Origin: Paralichthys olivaceus
Taxonomy: Eukaryota > Chordata > Actinopteri > Pleuronectiformes > Paralichthyidae
NCBI RefSeq assembly: GCF_024713975.1
Contig: NC_091116.1
Location: 3,496,463 to 3,560,462 of the forward strand
Direction of reading: 5' to 3'
Length of the DNA stretch: 64,000 nucleotides
Below the pieces are notes generated by a model, which saw only the letters and a list, made by a program, of their open reading frames with translations, had not been told where the DNA came from and ran no database searches. The position numbers and the translations under genes are program-made. How positions within the stretch are numbered: position 1 is the first letter of the stretch; the number at the start of each line of letters is the position of its first letter. Shown one piece after another: positions 34,139 through 46,204 of this stretch.

Positions 34139-34173
<35 letters not shown>
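34139..34173. repeat. (AT)n microsatellite
   Basis: About 17 AT units between slx9 and a MITE. Confidence 0.9.
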
Positions 34174-34176
<3 letters not shown>

Positions 34177-34381
34177 AATGCTGAAACTGATTTCTGTGTT
34201 GTGTATCAATACTACACTGATTTACATTACAAGTCAGAGTCCTGCATTATAACTGCTGTGTTTTATGGTATATAATTATAATAGACTGACCAGTATCACC
34301 ACATTAGTATTGATTAGAAACAGGAAGTAGTAGAGTCATAAAGAACTGTCATCAGAAAGTAATGACAATTTTAAATGTTAA

Positions 34382-34723
34382 AGGTCCAGTGTGTAAGATT
34401 TAGGTGAAAGGGAACTATTGGCAAAAATTTAATGTAGAATAATCCTCATGATGTTTCACTAGTTTGTTTCATCTAAATTGTATGAATTGTAGTTTTTCTT
34501 TATCCCAGAAAAGACCCTTTATATTTAAATACTTTATATTTACATCGAGGGGACCCTCTCTACGGAGGCCGCCATGTTTTTTACATGAGTCCAGACTGGA
34601 CAAACTAAACACCTTTTGAGTTTTTATGACAACTGAAGCTATCACAGGTTCTTTTTCATGTTTAGAAAGAGAGGGTGAGGTGAGGGGTGTTCAGCTGCAA
34701 CATGCAATCTACACACTGTACTT
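34382..34723. mobile_element. TTAA-flanked MITE with CAGTGTGTA ends (342 bp)
   Basis: Ends AGGTCCAGTGTGTAAGATTT and TCTACACACTGTACTT are inverted and flanked by TTAA (34378-34381, 34724-34727). Internal GGCCGCCATGTTTTTTACAT and ACTAAACACCTTTTGAG recur at 38946-39130 and 49930-50225. Confidence 0.75.
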
Positions 34724-34769
34724 TTAAGTCAGTATTACTTGGGGGCTTATTCACATACTGTCAGTGCCT

Positions 34770-36240
34770 TGGATATTAACTCACAGAGTTAAATCACATG
34801 AATTAATCAGCGAGTACAGAACCCTGAGGAATATAGTGGTTAACTTTGTTGTGCACAGATGAATCATTAATTTGCACAAATTGGAATCGATCAGATGAAT
34901 AGGATTCTAAACAAATTAGGGCGGTGCCTTTTATGCCAATTAACTGTTCTTGCCTCTGTCATTAAATGTGATGATCCAATAGCGTCGAATGCTGCACTAA
35001 GATCTAACAGAACGAGGACAGACACAAACCCTTGATCTGAAGCTATTAGAAGGTCATTAGTAACGTTTGCCATGCTGTCTCTGTGCTGTGACAAGCTCTA
35101 AACCCTGACTGAAAGTCTTCATATACATTACTAACACAGCTGATTGGCTACAACTCTCTCTAGGATGCTGGACAGGAAGGGGAGGTTCAAGTAGGAGTGC
35201 CTTTGTCCGCTCTCCAGCCTGTGGAAGACGATCTCCTGCAGCACATCCGGAGACGCTTTGCTGCACTGGACAAGCGGTGTTCCCCAAAACAGACTTTGAC
35301 CAAAGTCGGACCAACACCAAAGCTCACACCCCCGGGTCTTGAACTCCTGGAGAGTTAAGTGGTTTTAATAGATTAATTCTTCTGGAAATAACGTGCATTA
35401 TGTCCCTTGTGTATTATGTTAAATGTCATAAATTTTAAGGGCCCGCTTAAAGCCTAGTACCGAGGTGGGGGAAAACAGCTGAGGGACCTTGATTAGATCC
35501 TCAGGTGCCTTTTATGTGCCCTGATAGCACGTGTGAGTATGTTTACTGTGGTACAATATTGTGTGTTGTGCCCTGAGGGGGTGTAGTTCCTGTGTGAGTT
35601 GCAGTGCGTAACTGTATTGTGGTGTGAATTAGATTGCCAGGACCTCATACTAGTTTTTTGCCCATGCAGGGGCACTTAGGGGGAGAGTATAGGACTCAGA
35701 CTGTGATCAGTTAACCCTGTGTTCAAAACTGTGGCTGTATGAATTAAATAATAAAGTTATAATTTTCTATTACTCCAGGTTTCCTCCTCCTTTCATTGTG
35801 TGTAAAATCCTTGTGTGCAAGCTCTCTACATTGTCACATCTGAGACAAGGTTTATTACAATATATTAGCATCAATTGAGGGCAGGAGATGGTTGATTTTA
35901 TTTATAATATTTATAATTTTATTGTTAAAGAAGTTCATAAAGAGCCTTCCCATTCAGGGAAGGAGGAATACTGGGTTCAATGGAGCTGCGACTCTCTGTC
36001 TGCCTGGCTAGAGTGTTGAAGAGAAACCTGTGGTTGTTTTTATTTTCTTCTATTAATGTGGGGTAATAGGCAACTCTTGCGTTGTGGAGTTCCTTCTTAT
36101 ATACCTTAGGACTATCTTTCCAGGATAGAAGATTTTCAACACAGTTGTCGGAGCGCCACTTCCTTTCTAGTTTTCTTGATGCTTGTTTTGTTTCACATAT
36201 GCTGGAATCATACTAGGGAGCTAATTTACTCTGTTTTGAA
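34770..36240 (-). mobile_element. Interrupted L2 LINE fragment
   Basis: Read on the minus strand. 36240-35850 encodes a linker region (NHRFLFNTLARQTESRSS, IPPSLNGKALYE). 35110-34770 encodes VTNDLLIASDQG, VLVLLDLSAAFDAI and, after frame changes, VQINDSSVHNKV-like and IPQGSVL-like pieces. The reverse transcriptase start between the two halves is missing and other sequence occupies 35115-35845. Confidence 0.7.
35115..35845. other. Unidentified insert within the L2 fragment
   Basis: On the plus strand 35150-35360 encodes an open stretch (DDLLQHIRRRFAALDKRCSP and onward to LELLES, stop). After it come a purine-rich GGTGGGGGAAAACAG tract and an AATAAA at 35747-35752. This could be the 3' end of a retroelement, for example a polypurine tract plus LTR, but I cannot confirm matching LTRs. 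Confidence 0.3.
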
Positions 36241-36604
36241 TGCCTCTTAGTTTATTATGATGATAGTTAATATGATTAAGTTTTTGATTGAAGTTGTCAA
36301 ATCTAATATGTTTTTTCAATTGTTTTATTGTTCTCATGTAATCAAGTATGGTCATGTTACCACCCTCTCAGTTGCTAGGGTTTCATCTAATATGAGACAT
36401 GGCCAAAAGGTCTATTGTTATGGAATTACGGATATGAGAAAAGGGTCCCGCCCTGAATTACAGGTAAGATTTGGCACTATACAATTAGAACTGAATTGAA
36501 TGATAAAGGTTTAAATGTGATTTGGGGTTTGAAAAGTCAATGTATGTTGATTTATATTGTGTGTTCCAATGTACATAGTAGTACATTATTTATCACTGGC
36601 CTTA

Positions 36605-36635
<31 letters not shown>

Positions 36636-37377
36636 TAATATAATGAATGCTTATCAATGATGATCATTCTGGAGAACAAAAAAGAATATAACAGAGAGCA
36701 GCCCTGGTGATTAAAAAAAAAACACTAGTTTACTCTAAAGAAGACAGAAGAAATCTTGTTGTTGTCATTACAATTTTCCTGATTAACATTTAGGTTTATC
36801 TAATTGGATTGTTTTGACTCAATAATTGTTCTAGTACGTTCAAGAAATATGTCTCATTTGTACTTGTTATTATTGTTATGCTATATTGTATTTTTGAAAA
36901 CGTCTTGAAAATTAGCAGGGCTACATTTTTTGCCAAAGAACTTTTACTCAAATTGGCCGAGAGATGTTTGCCTGCAACAGCCCCCTTTTGGGTGTTAGAG
37001 GGGGGGTCAAATGAATGCATGATGTGTGACACTTCATGTTGAATTTTCACTGTGTTTTATCCATTGTATTGTACAGTAAATGTTTTTGTTATGATGGTAG
37101 GGTTTGTGTCGATCTCATGATCAAAATGAATTTTTCACCATCCTCACACTCTACTGTACATGCCAATATTCATTATGTATACAGTGTATATTACATCACA
37201 TCTATACACAATTAGGAGAATAGTGTCTGCCCAAGGTCAGGTTATAGATAAAGGGCAAACTAGCACTGCACTCTCTCAGATGCCTAGACAGAGAGGCACC
37301 AAGTTCAACTCTTTTTTAAATTACCGCTGTTGCTCATGCTTGCTCGGTGTCAAACAAGTTGGATTTTGTCTTTTTTA
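36241..37377. other. Intergenic, no gene seen
   Basis: AT-rich, with an (ATA)n tract near 36606-36645. An L2-like GAAAAGGGTCCCGCCC... phrase near 36430-36490 may be another L2 3' end. No convincing coding frame. Confidence 0.4.
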
Positions 37378-38946
37378 AGATCTTGGACTTTTGTGCAGCA
37401 CCCTGAGACAACTGTTTGTTGTGATACCATGCTATATAAATACATTTGATTGATTGATTGATATTGTTCCACCTTCTGGTCTCTTTGATGCATCAAGTCT
37501 ACATTAAAATCTTCTGCATAAGACATCAGCTGCTCCCTGAGTTCTCCTTTCACCAGCTTCCAGAAACGTCCAAGAAAGGCTTCCAGCTCCACTGTGATTC
37601 CAGCTCCACTGTGAGGAACCTTGGAGTGTTGTTCGACCAAGACATGTCATTTGACCCCCATATTAAACTAGTGTCTTGGACGGCTTTCTTCCATCTGCGC
37701 AATATTACCAAAATTAGAAACATCCTGTCTAAGCAGGATGCTGAAAAACTAGTCCACGCGTTTGTAACCTCTAGATTAGATCACTGCAACTCTCTATTAG
37801 CAGGATGCTCCATGAAGACTGTTAAAAGTCTCCAGTTGGTCCAAAATGCTGCAGCATGAGTGCTGACAGGAACTAGAAGGAGAGATCATATCACTCCTGT
37901 CTTAGCTTCCTTACATTGGCTCCCGGTAAAATTTAGAATAGAATTCAAGATCCTGCTCCTCACTTTTAAAGCCCTCAACAATCACGCCCCCTCATATATC
38001 AAAGAGCTGATAACACCTTATTATCCAAGTAGATCACTTCGTTCCCAAAACACAGGCTCTCTAGTGGTTCCAAGAGTCTGTAAGAGTAGAGCAGGAGGTA
38101 GAACATTTAGCTATCAGGCTCCTCTCCTATGGAACCAGCTCCCACTCTGGGTTCGGGAGGCAGACACTGTCTCAGCATTTAAAGTAAAACTAAAAACCTT
38201 CCTCTTTGACAAAGCCTATAGTTAGTTCTGGATCAGGTGAGTCCTGAACCATCCCTTAGTTGTGCTGCTATAGGTTTAGACTGATGGGGGAACTCCCATT
38301 ATGCACTGAGCACTTCATCACCTCCCTCTGTCTCTCTGCCCCCCCACACCTGTTTATTTATTTATTTATTAGTTTTAACATGTCATCATGTCAAAGTGTC
38401 ACTTTGTCCTCCCATAGTCCCTCTGGCTCTTCTCTCTATCTCGTTTCAGATAACTCCGGCACCGGGACTGCAGGACAACAACGACTACCATCACCATTGT
38501 TAGCATTTATTAAAATAACTCAGTAATTCATTAATATATCTAATCCTGTTGTAGATCACTACATTGTTATTGTTATAGTCAGCCCTGATAGTGATTGGTG
38601 CCCAATTGTTCCCGGTCTCTCTCTCTCCACCTCATCTCTCTCTTCTCTCCCCCGCTTTCCACCCATCTCTCCTTTCCTCCCCCCTTACTTTCCTTTCCTC
38701 ACCCCAACCGGTCGAGGCAGATGACCGCCCACATTGAGCCTGGTTCTGCCAGAGGTTTCTCCCTGTTAATGAGGGAGTTTTTCCTCTCCACAGTCGCCTA
38801 TGCTTGCTCATTGTGGGAACTGTTGGGTTTCTCTATGTTAATATTGTTTTAAGGTCTTGACCTTTAAATGTAAAGTGCCTTGAGATAATGTAAATTATGA
38901 ATTGGCGCTATATAAATAAAATTGAATTGAATTGAATTGAATTGAA
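37378..38946 (+). mobile_element. L2 LINE 3' half
   Basis: 37378-37465 is an L2 3' tail ending (TGAT)n, into or next to which a second L2 fragment begins. 37550-38222 encodes the reverse transcriptase C-terminus: RNLGVLFDQDMSFDPHI, AFFHLRNITKIRNILS, HAFVTSRLDHCNSLL, a stop, then RDHITPVLASLHWLPVKFRI and LKTFLFDKAYS. A normal 3' UTR follows with TTTCTCCCTGTTAATGAGGG, a hairpin GGCGCTATATAAATAAA, and (TTGAA)n at 38924-38946. Only the stop at 37857 breaks the frame. Confidence 0.9.
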
Positions 38947-39130
38947 CAACCCTCACCTCACCCTCTCCTTCCAAACATCAAAAAGAACCAGTGGTAGCTT
39001 CAGTTGTCATAAAAACTCAAAAGGTGTTTAGTTTGTTCAGTCTGGACTAATGTAAAAAACATGGCGGCCTCCGAAGAGAGGGTCCCCTCGATGTAAATAT
39101 AAAGGGTATTTACTGGGGTAAAGGGTAACC
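38946..39130. mobile_element. Truncated MITE of the 34382 family
   Basis: Inverted relative to 34382-34723: ACCCTCTCCTTCCAAACATC, CTCAAAAGGTGTTTAGTTTG and AACATGGCGGCCTCCG are recognisable. The left end is cut by the L2 tail. Confidence 0.7.
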
Positions 39131-39139
39131 TGTCAAATA

Positions 39140-40115
39140 AGTCTTTCAGTGCATCACGTGGACCCACCACAACAAGCCACACATGTACAAACTGCTATGA
39201 TGACACAAATGCTACAAGGGTGCAACCTGCTAATGATGCTCATCAGGAAGATAGCACTTGCCACAGCAATAGTAGAGTCCAGTCTCCCAGTACCAGATCC
39301 TTCTGTTTTCAGTGGAGAGCCACAAAGGTTCAAAGGAAAATGTCCTTTCAAACATTAGTAGACAGGAAACACATACCAGTAAATGAGAAAATCGACCTCC
39401 GCAAGTATGTTGGCGGACCTGCAAAGAAAGCTAGTGAGAGTTACTTCCTGTTCGGAACAAATGCAGCATACTATACAGCATAGCACATCCAGGAGGAAAG
39501 GTATAGAAACTCCTTTTTTTTCAACACATGGCCAAAGATAGGACCAAATGACAGCACTGAACTAAGAGAGTTCTCAGACTTTCTTCGGGGCTGTGAAGTT
39601 GCAGTGGTGAAATCCAAAAAATGCTCACCAAGTTTCCTGATTGGTTAAGAGCCAGGTGGAACATAAAGGTCATGCAGACTGAAGAAGGAAGGAAGGAATT
39701 CCAAACGTTCAGTCCGTTTCTTTAGTTTTACACATTTGAAGTCAAGATAGTATGTAATCCAGTAATCTCTCTTCACGCTTTGAAGTCTAGTGATGGTGAA
39801 AAGGTGAAGACACCAAAGACTAGAGGTGTTGGTGCAAAAATACTGGCAAGCAGCTATGAAGTAAAGGCAGATGCTAAAGAGTGTGTCTTTTGTGAGAAGT
39901 CAAACCATGGCATTTATGCATGTAGAAAGTTGACAGACAAGAAAGACAAGCTGATAGCAGAACGAGTCAAGTTTGTGCAAACTAAAAGGTTGTGTTTTGG
40001 ATGTTTGAAACCCGAACATTAATCAAAGAAAAAAGAAATGTCTGTGACACATGTAAAAGGAAACGGTGTTTACATGAAATAGCATGCCATGGAGGACTGA
40101 GACTAAAGTGAATTT
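39140..40115 (+). pseudogene. BEL/Pao retrotransposon gag remnant
   Basis: The plus strand encodes, across frameshifts and stops, LPVPDPSVFSGEPQRF, LVDRKHIPVNEKIDLRKY, GGPAKKASESYFLFGT and ELREFSDFLRGCE. These are typical of the DUF1759-type gag of BEL/Pao elements. After a gap, 39780-40022 carries two zinc-knuckle-like clusters (CVFCEKSNHGIYAC and CFGCLKPEH). No protease, reverse transcriptase or LTR is seen. It is an old, dead fragment. Confidence 0.75.
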
Positions 40116-40285
40116 AGCAGGTACGAATAGAGGGTAGAACATTTTGTTGAAGTTTACAACTTCTGGTAAATATGTTTTTTAATGAAGCTGCTTTGGCTTT
40201 AAGAAAACAGTCCCTGCTTCACAGCTTTGCTGATGGTGTTTTTATCTAAAATGTCTGTTTTCTCACTTTTGGGCAAAGCAAAGAT

Positions 40286-43244
40286 CTAAGGCCTGTGCCT
40301 GACTTTTTCCAGCTCAAGACGAAGCTCCTCCACTGGGACACCAACAGCCCTTAGCTTGGCCTTACAGTACAGTAGCAAATCCTTGCGTGCCTGTCAGGAC
40401 CAAAAGCATGATTTTCAGTACCAAATTTTTCTAAATATCATCATTGTTTAAATAAATATGTAAATGAACCACTAACCTTGGAAATCTGATCTTTTTTATA
40501 CTGTAAGATCCTGATGGTATTATTGCTGGAGTCAAGGTTTTCCTACAAGTGAAAAATAGATGACATAAAAATAAAACCTTCTTTCATGTACAAACAGCAT
40601 AAAATTAATTTCATCAACAACCAAGAATATGAGTGACTGCTGAGGAGTAAGTCATGAGGTACCTTAATGTTCTTAATGACCTCATGAAGGGCTGTTTGGT
40701 CCATGTTAGGGGCAGAGACCACAGAGTAGAGCTGAGCATTTGTCTTCTCCAGACTGTCTGTGAGAGCTTTCAGCTTCGTTTCCAGCTGCATGTTCTTCAG
40801 ATCTGCTTTATGCTGCACCTTCTGAATAGACTGGGAGTGCGTCTTGTTCAGCTCATCCCTCTCAAGCTGAAGCTGTGCGACATGCACATACACATACACA
40901 CACACGACATACAGATGCAAAAACATTTACTTATGGCTAACACCCAAGGTGCAGACAAATCAAATAAACATTTGAGCGATTATGACTCAGTGCAACTAAA
41001 TCTTAACTTTTACCTTGTTGAATTTCTCTTTCAGCTTCTCGTGATCCCGCTTTAGATCTTTCATCTTCTTTACTGCGATCTTTTCTTTGGTGTTCTGTCA
41101 TAAATAGAGTCACTTATGTTAATGTTCAGTATGCTACACGGCAGTGACTAAAACACATTCTAAACAAATAAGCAATTAAGAAGCTGATAGCAATTAATAT
41201 AAGTGTACAAGTTGGAATTGTAAAATCGACTTTAAAGATGTAAGTACAGTTTCCATTCCGCTGCGTTTAATTTTTGCCTCCATTTCAGCGATTTCTTCTT
41301 TAGCTTTCAAGAGAAGCTCAGCAAGACGTTTGTTATCACACAAACAAAGGGTCAGGTCTTTTTCCTTCAGCTTGGTCTTCATTTCTTTAATCTGTGTCTA
41401 AAAAAGATCGTAAAATTAAACGTGAAGAAAAACATAACTGAATAAAAAATATGCTGCAACAACTAAGAGAAATCCAAAAGATATGATAATAGATGTCAAA
41501 TTGATAATCTGTCAAGACAAGGCTTCAGTAGTTTTTAGTTGTTTTTTTTTTAACCATTTTTCACTAATCGTATAGACAAAACAATTAATAATCAATAATC
41601 AACAGACTCATCAATGATGCAGATAATTTGCAGCCCCAGATGAAACATCAAGCATTTCTTTGTTTTAATTCTGAGAGGCTGAGTGTGTGAACTTGTACCT
41701 TGAGTAAATCATTCCCATCCACAACCTGTAGTAAGTCTCTACCCAGCTCACTAGCTTCATTGAGAGCTTTGTTGTGGTCTGATATGAGACCGTCAATGTG
41801 GCTGTTCCAGTGATCTTCATTCTTAATGAACCCATTGTTCTTCATGATGTCCAGCTCTTGTAGGATCAACGCCATCTTTTCCCCATACACAGCTTCAGTT
41901 TCTATTCAAAAAGCAACACAAGATGACAGCAGAGACTGTTGATTTCCAGGAGTTTTTTTTCTAACATTGCGAATTATTGGATTTTTTAAATTTTCATCAA
42001 CTTCCAAGGTAATCATTTATGGATTTTATTGATGAAAACATCAGGTACAAGGCGACCATAAGGCTTCGGCAGAGATATGCTGTCTACTGAGTGTGACTCT
42101 AGTTTACCTTTGAGTTGCTTCTCCAATTCGTCCCTCAATTTAATCATTTCTTCTGCATCTTTCTGTTGAGACAACAATCACACTGGCATTTGAAGGAAAC
42201 ACATCAGGGCAAAAGAAAATAACTGGTTTAGAAACCATGTAGACTTGGTGTATATTACAAACCAGTTTAAGCTCCTTGACAAGGCATTCATCATTAATCT
42301 TCTCGATATCAACCTTGATGCTCTTCATTCTCTTATGAAGCTCAGCCTCTATTTTTTGTTGCTCCTTCTGCTGCTTTTCTGTTGTTACTAAACTACTTGC
42401 TCTCAACTCAGTGATCATGTTCTGATGTTCACAAAGGAGGTGCTTCATCCTCTTCTTAAACACCTAGTGGGGAGAACAAAAAAGTTGAATATAAAATGAT
42501 TTGTCTTTTGATATGTCACAGTTGTTGCCGTGGCTGTGGCTATTGGATCCCATGCAACCATTCTGTAGACCTGCTTTAACAGGGCTTTTAAACTTCCTTT
42601 AAATCCTACTCTCACACAAGCAAAGATCAGATATTCAGCAGCTTTGATTTTACATTTCACCAGTGAAACTCATGAAAGGATCAGTATATCTCCATAATCT
42701 TTGCTTTTCATGAAAATCACAAAAAATCAGTCTCTTAACTCTGGATGACAGTATGTTATAATTTAATAATGTATAAAAGTGATGCATTCAAAGTGTATAT
42801 GATTAACGACAAATTGAGTGTGGGCAGATGGTAAATGTAGTTCAACGCTACTAAAGAAAGTACACAATGGATTGTGGGATAGTAAAGCTTGTCCCGACTA
42901 AGTTGTCCAAATTCAGTTAAATAAAGGTTGCATCGATTGGTTGCATTTAAAGAGCCATTAAATCTGGACCACCTTGTTTCCTGTCAAACTGAGCAGTTTG
43001 ACAGTGTATCAATCTACACCAATCCTGTATCTGTCCACTCCCTTACCTTAATCTCCGCTTGGTGGCACTGTGCATTCTTTGCTTTGTCAGTTTGTAGCAC
43101 TTGCAGTTCAGCTATTATATCCTGTAGCTCTCTCTGTTTGTTGTCAGAGATGGCGTTAATGTCTTCCTTCTCCAGCTGAAAGGAGTTTGTCTCCTCCCTC
43201 TCTCGATCCAGCTCCTCTTGAAGGCGCAAAATCTGTTCTTTCAG
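40286..43244 (-). CDS. gas8: GAS8/DRC4-like, dynein regulatory complex subunit 4 (first coding exon not found)
   Basis: Nine minus-strand exons with GT-AG borders and consistent phases: 43047-43244, 42263-42463, 42108-42162, 41699-41901, 41248-41397, 41014-41094, 40663-40872, 40477-40542, 40286-40390 (stop TAG 40286-40288). They encode about 422 residues of continuous coiled coil (human GAS8 478). Family hallmarks: EELDREREETNSFQLE at the start, KKRMKHLLCEHQNMITE, DNKRLAELLLKAKEEIAEME, LQLERDELNKTHSQ, LKNMQLETKLKAL, and a short tail ending VRHRP. GAS8 is a nexin-dynein regulatory complex subunit of motile cilia. Identity to the human protein is moderate, and the conserved W after FQLE is replaced. 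I could not find the Lys-rich initiator exon upstream, so this may be a diverged paralog or a 5'-damaged gene. Confidence 0.85.
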
Positions 43245-43689
43245 CTGAAGGAGACAGGTATATATTTTTGGTGTAGTTACAGATTATCAGATCCATACAA
43301 TTGCTAGTCGCTTTTAATTACTATAACCACCAATGTCAAACCAAGGACCCCCCCCCAACACACACGCACACACACACTTCACACCATTGGGCAAGTATGA
43401 AGAATGTGTGTGTAATAGATATTGCCTGATGGTGTCTTACATCATGGTGTAAGGCAGGCATCATGGTGTACTTTTCTCCTTCTTCTTCGGCAAAGGCAAA
43501 ACACCCACACTCTCTTGTTTCTTCTCAGATTGTATACATCTTTTACCTTTGCAACAGGTAGATTCGAGACGGACGCTGAGGCATAGAAATGCCCCAGCAG
43601 AGAAATCAAAGCAATCTAAGACTGTCCATTAAAGAAAACTGACAACAATGGATGAAAGGAATTATTTGCTTTATATGATCCTTTGTAGT

Positions 43690-43860
43690 GTTCTTTTATG
43701 TGACCACAGCTCTGGGGTGTGGATAAGCGCGGACATTTAGGCTTAAAACATAGTGTAAATTACGAATTTGAATGATGGGCTTACGGACACTTGGGTGACA
43801 CCACAGCAGCAGTATGGATGGAGCCAAACTTCTCAGGCTTGTAAAAAAAATCCCATGTGA
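43690..43860. mobile_element. Fragment of the foldback MITE family
   Basis: GGACATTTAGGCTTAAAACA and GGACACTTGGGTGACACCAC match the internal part of 46205-46719. It lies upstream of the gas8-like exons. Confidence 0.5.
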
Positions 43861-44664
43861 TTGACTACCGTAAACGCGCGACAAATTGTGCACCTGAAAA
43901 ACGACATGCGACTGACTTGACCGCAGCAATATTTACTAGTTCACTTCCTGCCTTAGTCGCCGTCATCCTCTCCTCCTGATCGCGTTTTCAACTTCCTTCT
44001 ACAATGATCGTTCACCACATTTATAACGTTTATCTGCCATGAACATAAATGTTTGAAACATTTCCTGTCGTCTGATGTTTTCAAAATAAAAGCATTTCAG
44101 CCTTTCTTTTGATTGCATGCCTGCATTTTTTTCAAAACGCTTTTATTGTGAAGTGCTGGAGCGAACTATACACGGCTTCGTACCGTTTAGTAATCGATTT
44201 TATTTCAGTACATAGGACGACATCTATACAAGAAAGTACAGTAGTCACACCAGACAACTCACAAAGGCTGTGGTGAAATTAAAAGTAAAGAACTTCCGGT
44301 GATGGGCAGTAAGCGCTCTCCATGTCTGTGCCTGTCTCTCTCTCAACCTGCGCAGGTACACAAGACTTTAATATTTCGAAACCACTCGTCAAGGATGGAA
44401 ACAAAATGCTGATGTTTAAAGACAGTAGTCTGTCTGAGGAAGAGGTTCCAATGGGCAGGTAAGGAGCAGCAAAGCTTTTTTTGAAAGAAACAGCAGCGGA
44501 CATAAGTCCTCAGGGTATTCAGGACAGACAGGCTCTACCAGGCTTAGGTTACCGGAAGTGACAACCAGGTGAGGGCTCGGCATGAGGCTCCTCCTTCGAA
44601 TGGTGTCTGTCCGTGTCATGAGTTTGTTTGGAAAGTTGGAGAGGTGGACAGCAGCTCAGGTGAG

Positions 44665-45858
44665 ATGGGGAACACAGGAAGCTTTTGGGGAGAGAAGAGG
44701 GACTCCAAGAAACAGCAGGCGAGACAAGCACCTGCCATACCAGAAATCTCAGTGACTGAAGCGTCGCCTCTTTCGAAAGAGGAATTTGTGTTCACCCTAC
44801 CCAGCCCTGTAAGGACTAGTAGCACAGGACAGGCGGATTCAGCTACTGCAGCGCATATTCAAGTTGTGAGCAGCAGCAGAAACTCTGAAGGATCCCACTG
44901 CAGATCCAGGCAGCCTGAGACAGACGACGTGGACAATGAGGGACAGTTTGATACTTGCAGTCTCAGTGGCAGTGAAGGTAACAGCAGCCGCAAACACTTC
45001 ATCCAGGTCATGATGGACACTTCCCCCCAGGTGAGGCGCAGCATGGTGCTGCGCAGGTCAGTTTACCTGTCCTCCAGGAGTGTCAGTGACTCAGGCTCCA
45101 TGCTCTCCTCCACCCTGGATGAAGACAGGACTTCAGTCACTCTGGACCCTCTGGAACATGAGTGGATGATGTGTGCTTCAGATGGTGAGTGGGACAGCTT
45201 GAACCGCCTCCTCTCCACTGAACCCAGTCTCATCCTAAGGAAGGATTTTGTCTCTGGGTTCACCTGCCTGCACTGGGCCGCCAAGCATGGCAATCCTGAG
45301 CTCATAGCGCTTATTATTAGCTTTGCCAAGCAGAACAACATTCCAATTGATATTGATGTTAGATCCAACACTGGCTACACGCCTCTACACATAGCTGCTA
45401 TGCACAACCACATGGAGGTGGTGAAGATCCTGGTGGGCGCCTATAATGCTGATGTAGAGACCAGAGACTATAGTGGAAGGAAGGCCTGCCAGTACCTTAC
45501 TGACAGTGTGAGTGTGGACATACAGGACATCATAGGAGCTTACGAGCAATCAAACTCAGAGAATGCTGACTGCAGGGACAGAGGCCTTTGGAGGTTCTCC
45601 AAGGTTCTCCAATCTAACCTGAAGCCCCTCTGGCTGCTGAACCTAAGTGACTTTGACTCTGTAGATGGGGAGGGCCGAATCAGAGAGAAACCCCTGAGGA
45701 GAAGGTCTTCTCTCAGCAGGATGAAGCCAAAACTGCAGAGGCTTCGCTTGAGGGCATCACAGATTGTCCACAGCACAACTTTCCATGATACAGTAGACTT
45801 GGAGGGGTCTGAGGAAGATTTCTGTAAGTCCAGACCTAAGACACATTTCTTTGGGTGA
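44665..45858 (+). CDS. sowahc: SOWAHC-like ankyrin repeat protein, single exon (397 aa)
   Basis: The first ATG in frame is at 44665 (MGNTGSFWGEKR); upstream in-frame sequence has no ATG, so I start here. Residues 164-170 begin the signature EHEWMMCASDGEWDSL. Two clear ankyrin repeats follow (FTCLHWAAKHG at ~199 and YTPLHIAAMHN at ~238), then ILVGAYNADVETRDYSGRKA. The C-terminus RMKPKLQRLRLR...RPKTHFFG matches the tail of SOWAHC. Human SOWAHC is about 525 residues and has an N-terminal SOWAH winged-helix domain; that domain is absent here and replaced by ~160 Ser-rich residues. The N-terminal MGNTGS fits the myristoylation consensus Gly2-x3-Ser6. Intronless structure is normal for the subfamily. 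Cellular role is poorly defined. A perfect donor-like CAG|GTGAGG at 44567 leaves open a spliced leader. Confidence 0.85.
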   Translation: MGNTGSFWGEKRDSKKQQARQAPAIPEISVTEASPLSKEEFVFTLPSPVRTSSTGQADSATAAHIQVVSSSRNSEGSHCRSRQPETDDVDNEGQFDTCSLSGSEGNSSRKHFIQVMMDTSPQVRRSMVLRRSVYLSSRSVSDSGSMLSSTLDEDRTSVTLDPLEHEWMMCASDGEWDSLNRLLSTEPSLILRKDFVSGFTCLHWAAKHGNPELIALIISFAKQNNIPIDIDVRSNTGYTPLHIAAMHNHMEVVKILVGAYNADVETRDYSGRKACQYLTDSVSVDIQDIIGAYEQSNSENADCRDRGLWRFSKVLQSNLKPLWLLNLSDFDSVDGEGRIREKPLRRRSSLSRMKPKLQRLRLRASQIVHSTTFHDTVDLEGSEEDFCKSRPKTHFFG

Positions 45859-46204
45859 GACAGAGACAGCAAAATCTTTATTCTTGATTAGGTGTAAGAT
45901 GTGTTAAAGCTCTCAGCTCCAACTACATCTATTAAATTACATCAAATGCAATTTGGACCCCTGGCACTCATATTTTATTGGTATTTATTTGAGTTTTTCC
46001 ATAATAATTGTGTTATAAATGACTAATTCACGTTCTGTTACAGTGTTTTAATGACAGGACTGATAGGATAAAAAATACTTTACTGTAACCACATTTGTTG
46101 GGAAATGATTGCAGGTCAGCCAAATTATTTTGTTCTGTCCAGAGCTGACACTAAAGCCCCTTGACCTTTACTGGACCGCTGCAGATTTCACTCATGCAAT
46201 GTAA
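45859..46204 (+). other. sowahc 3' flank, no gene seen
   Basis: AT-rich DNA after the stop codon, probably 3' UTR. No AATAAA near the stop; the first good one in this orientation that I noted is at 48041-48046. Confidence 0.4.

Noticed and set aside
43540-43600. First exon of the gas8-like gene around MPQRPSRIYLLQ
   Set aside because: Its donor phase gives an immediate stop when joined to the exon at 43244, and the sequence does not resemble the family N-terminus.
44569-44664. Upstream extension of the SOWAHC-like frame
   Set aside because: It starts at GTG without an ATG, and includes a splice-donor-like site; the ATG at 44665 is the first credible start.
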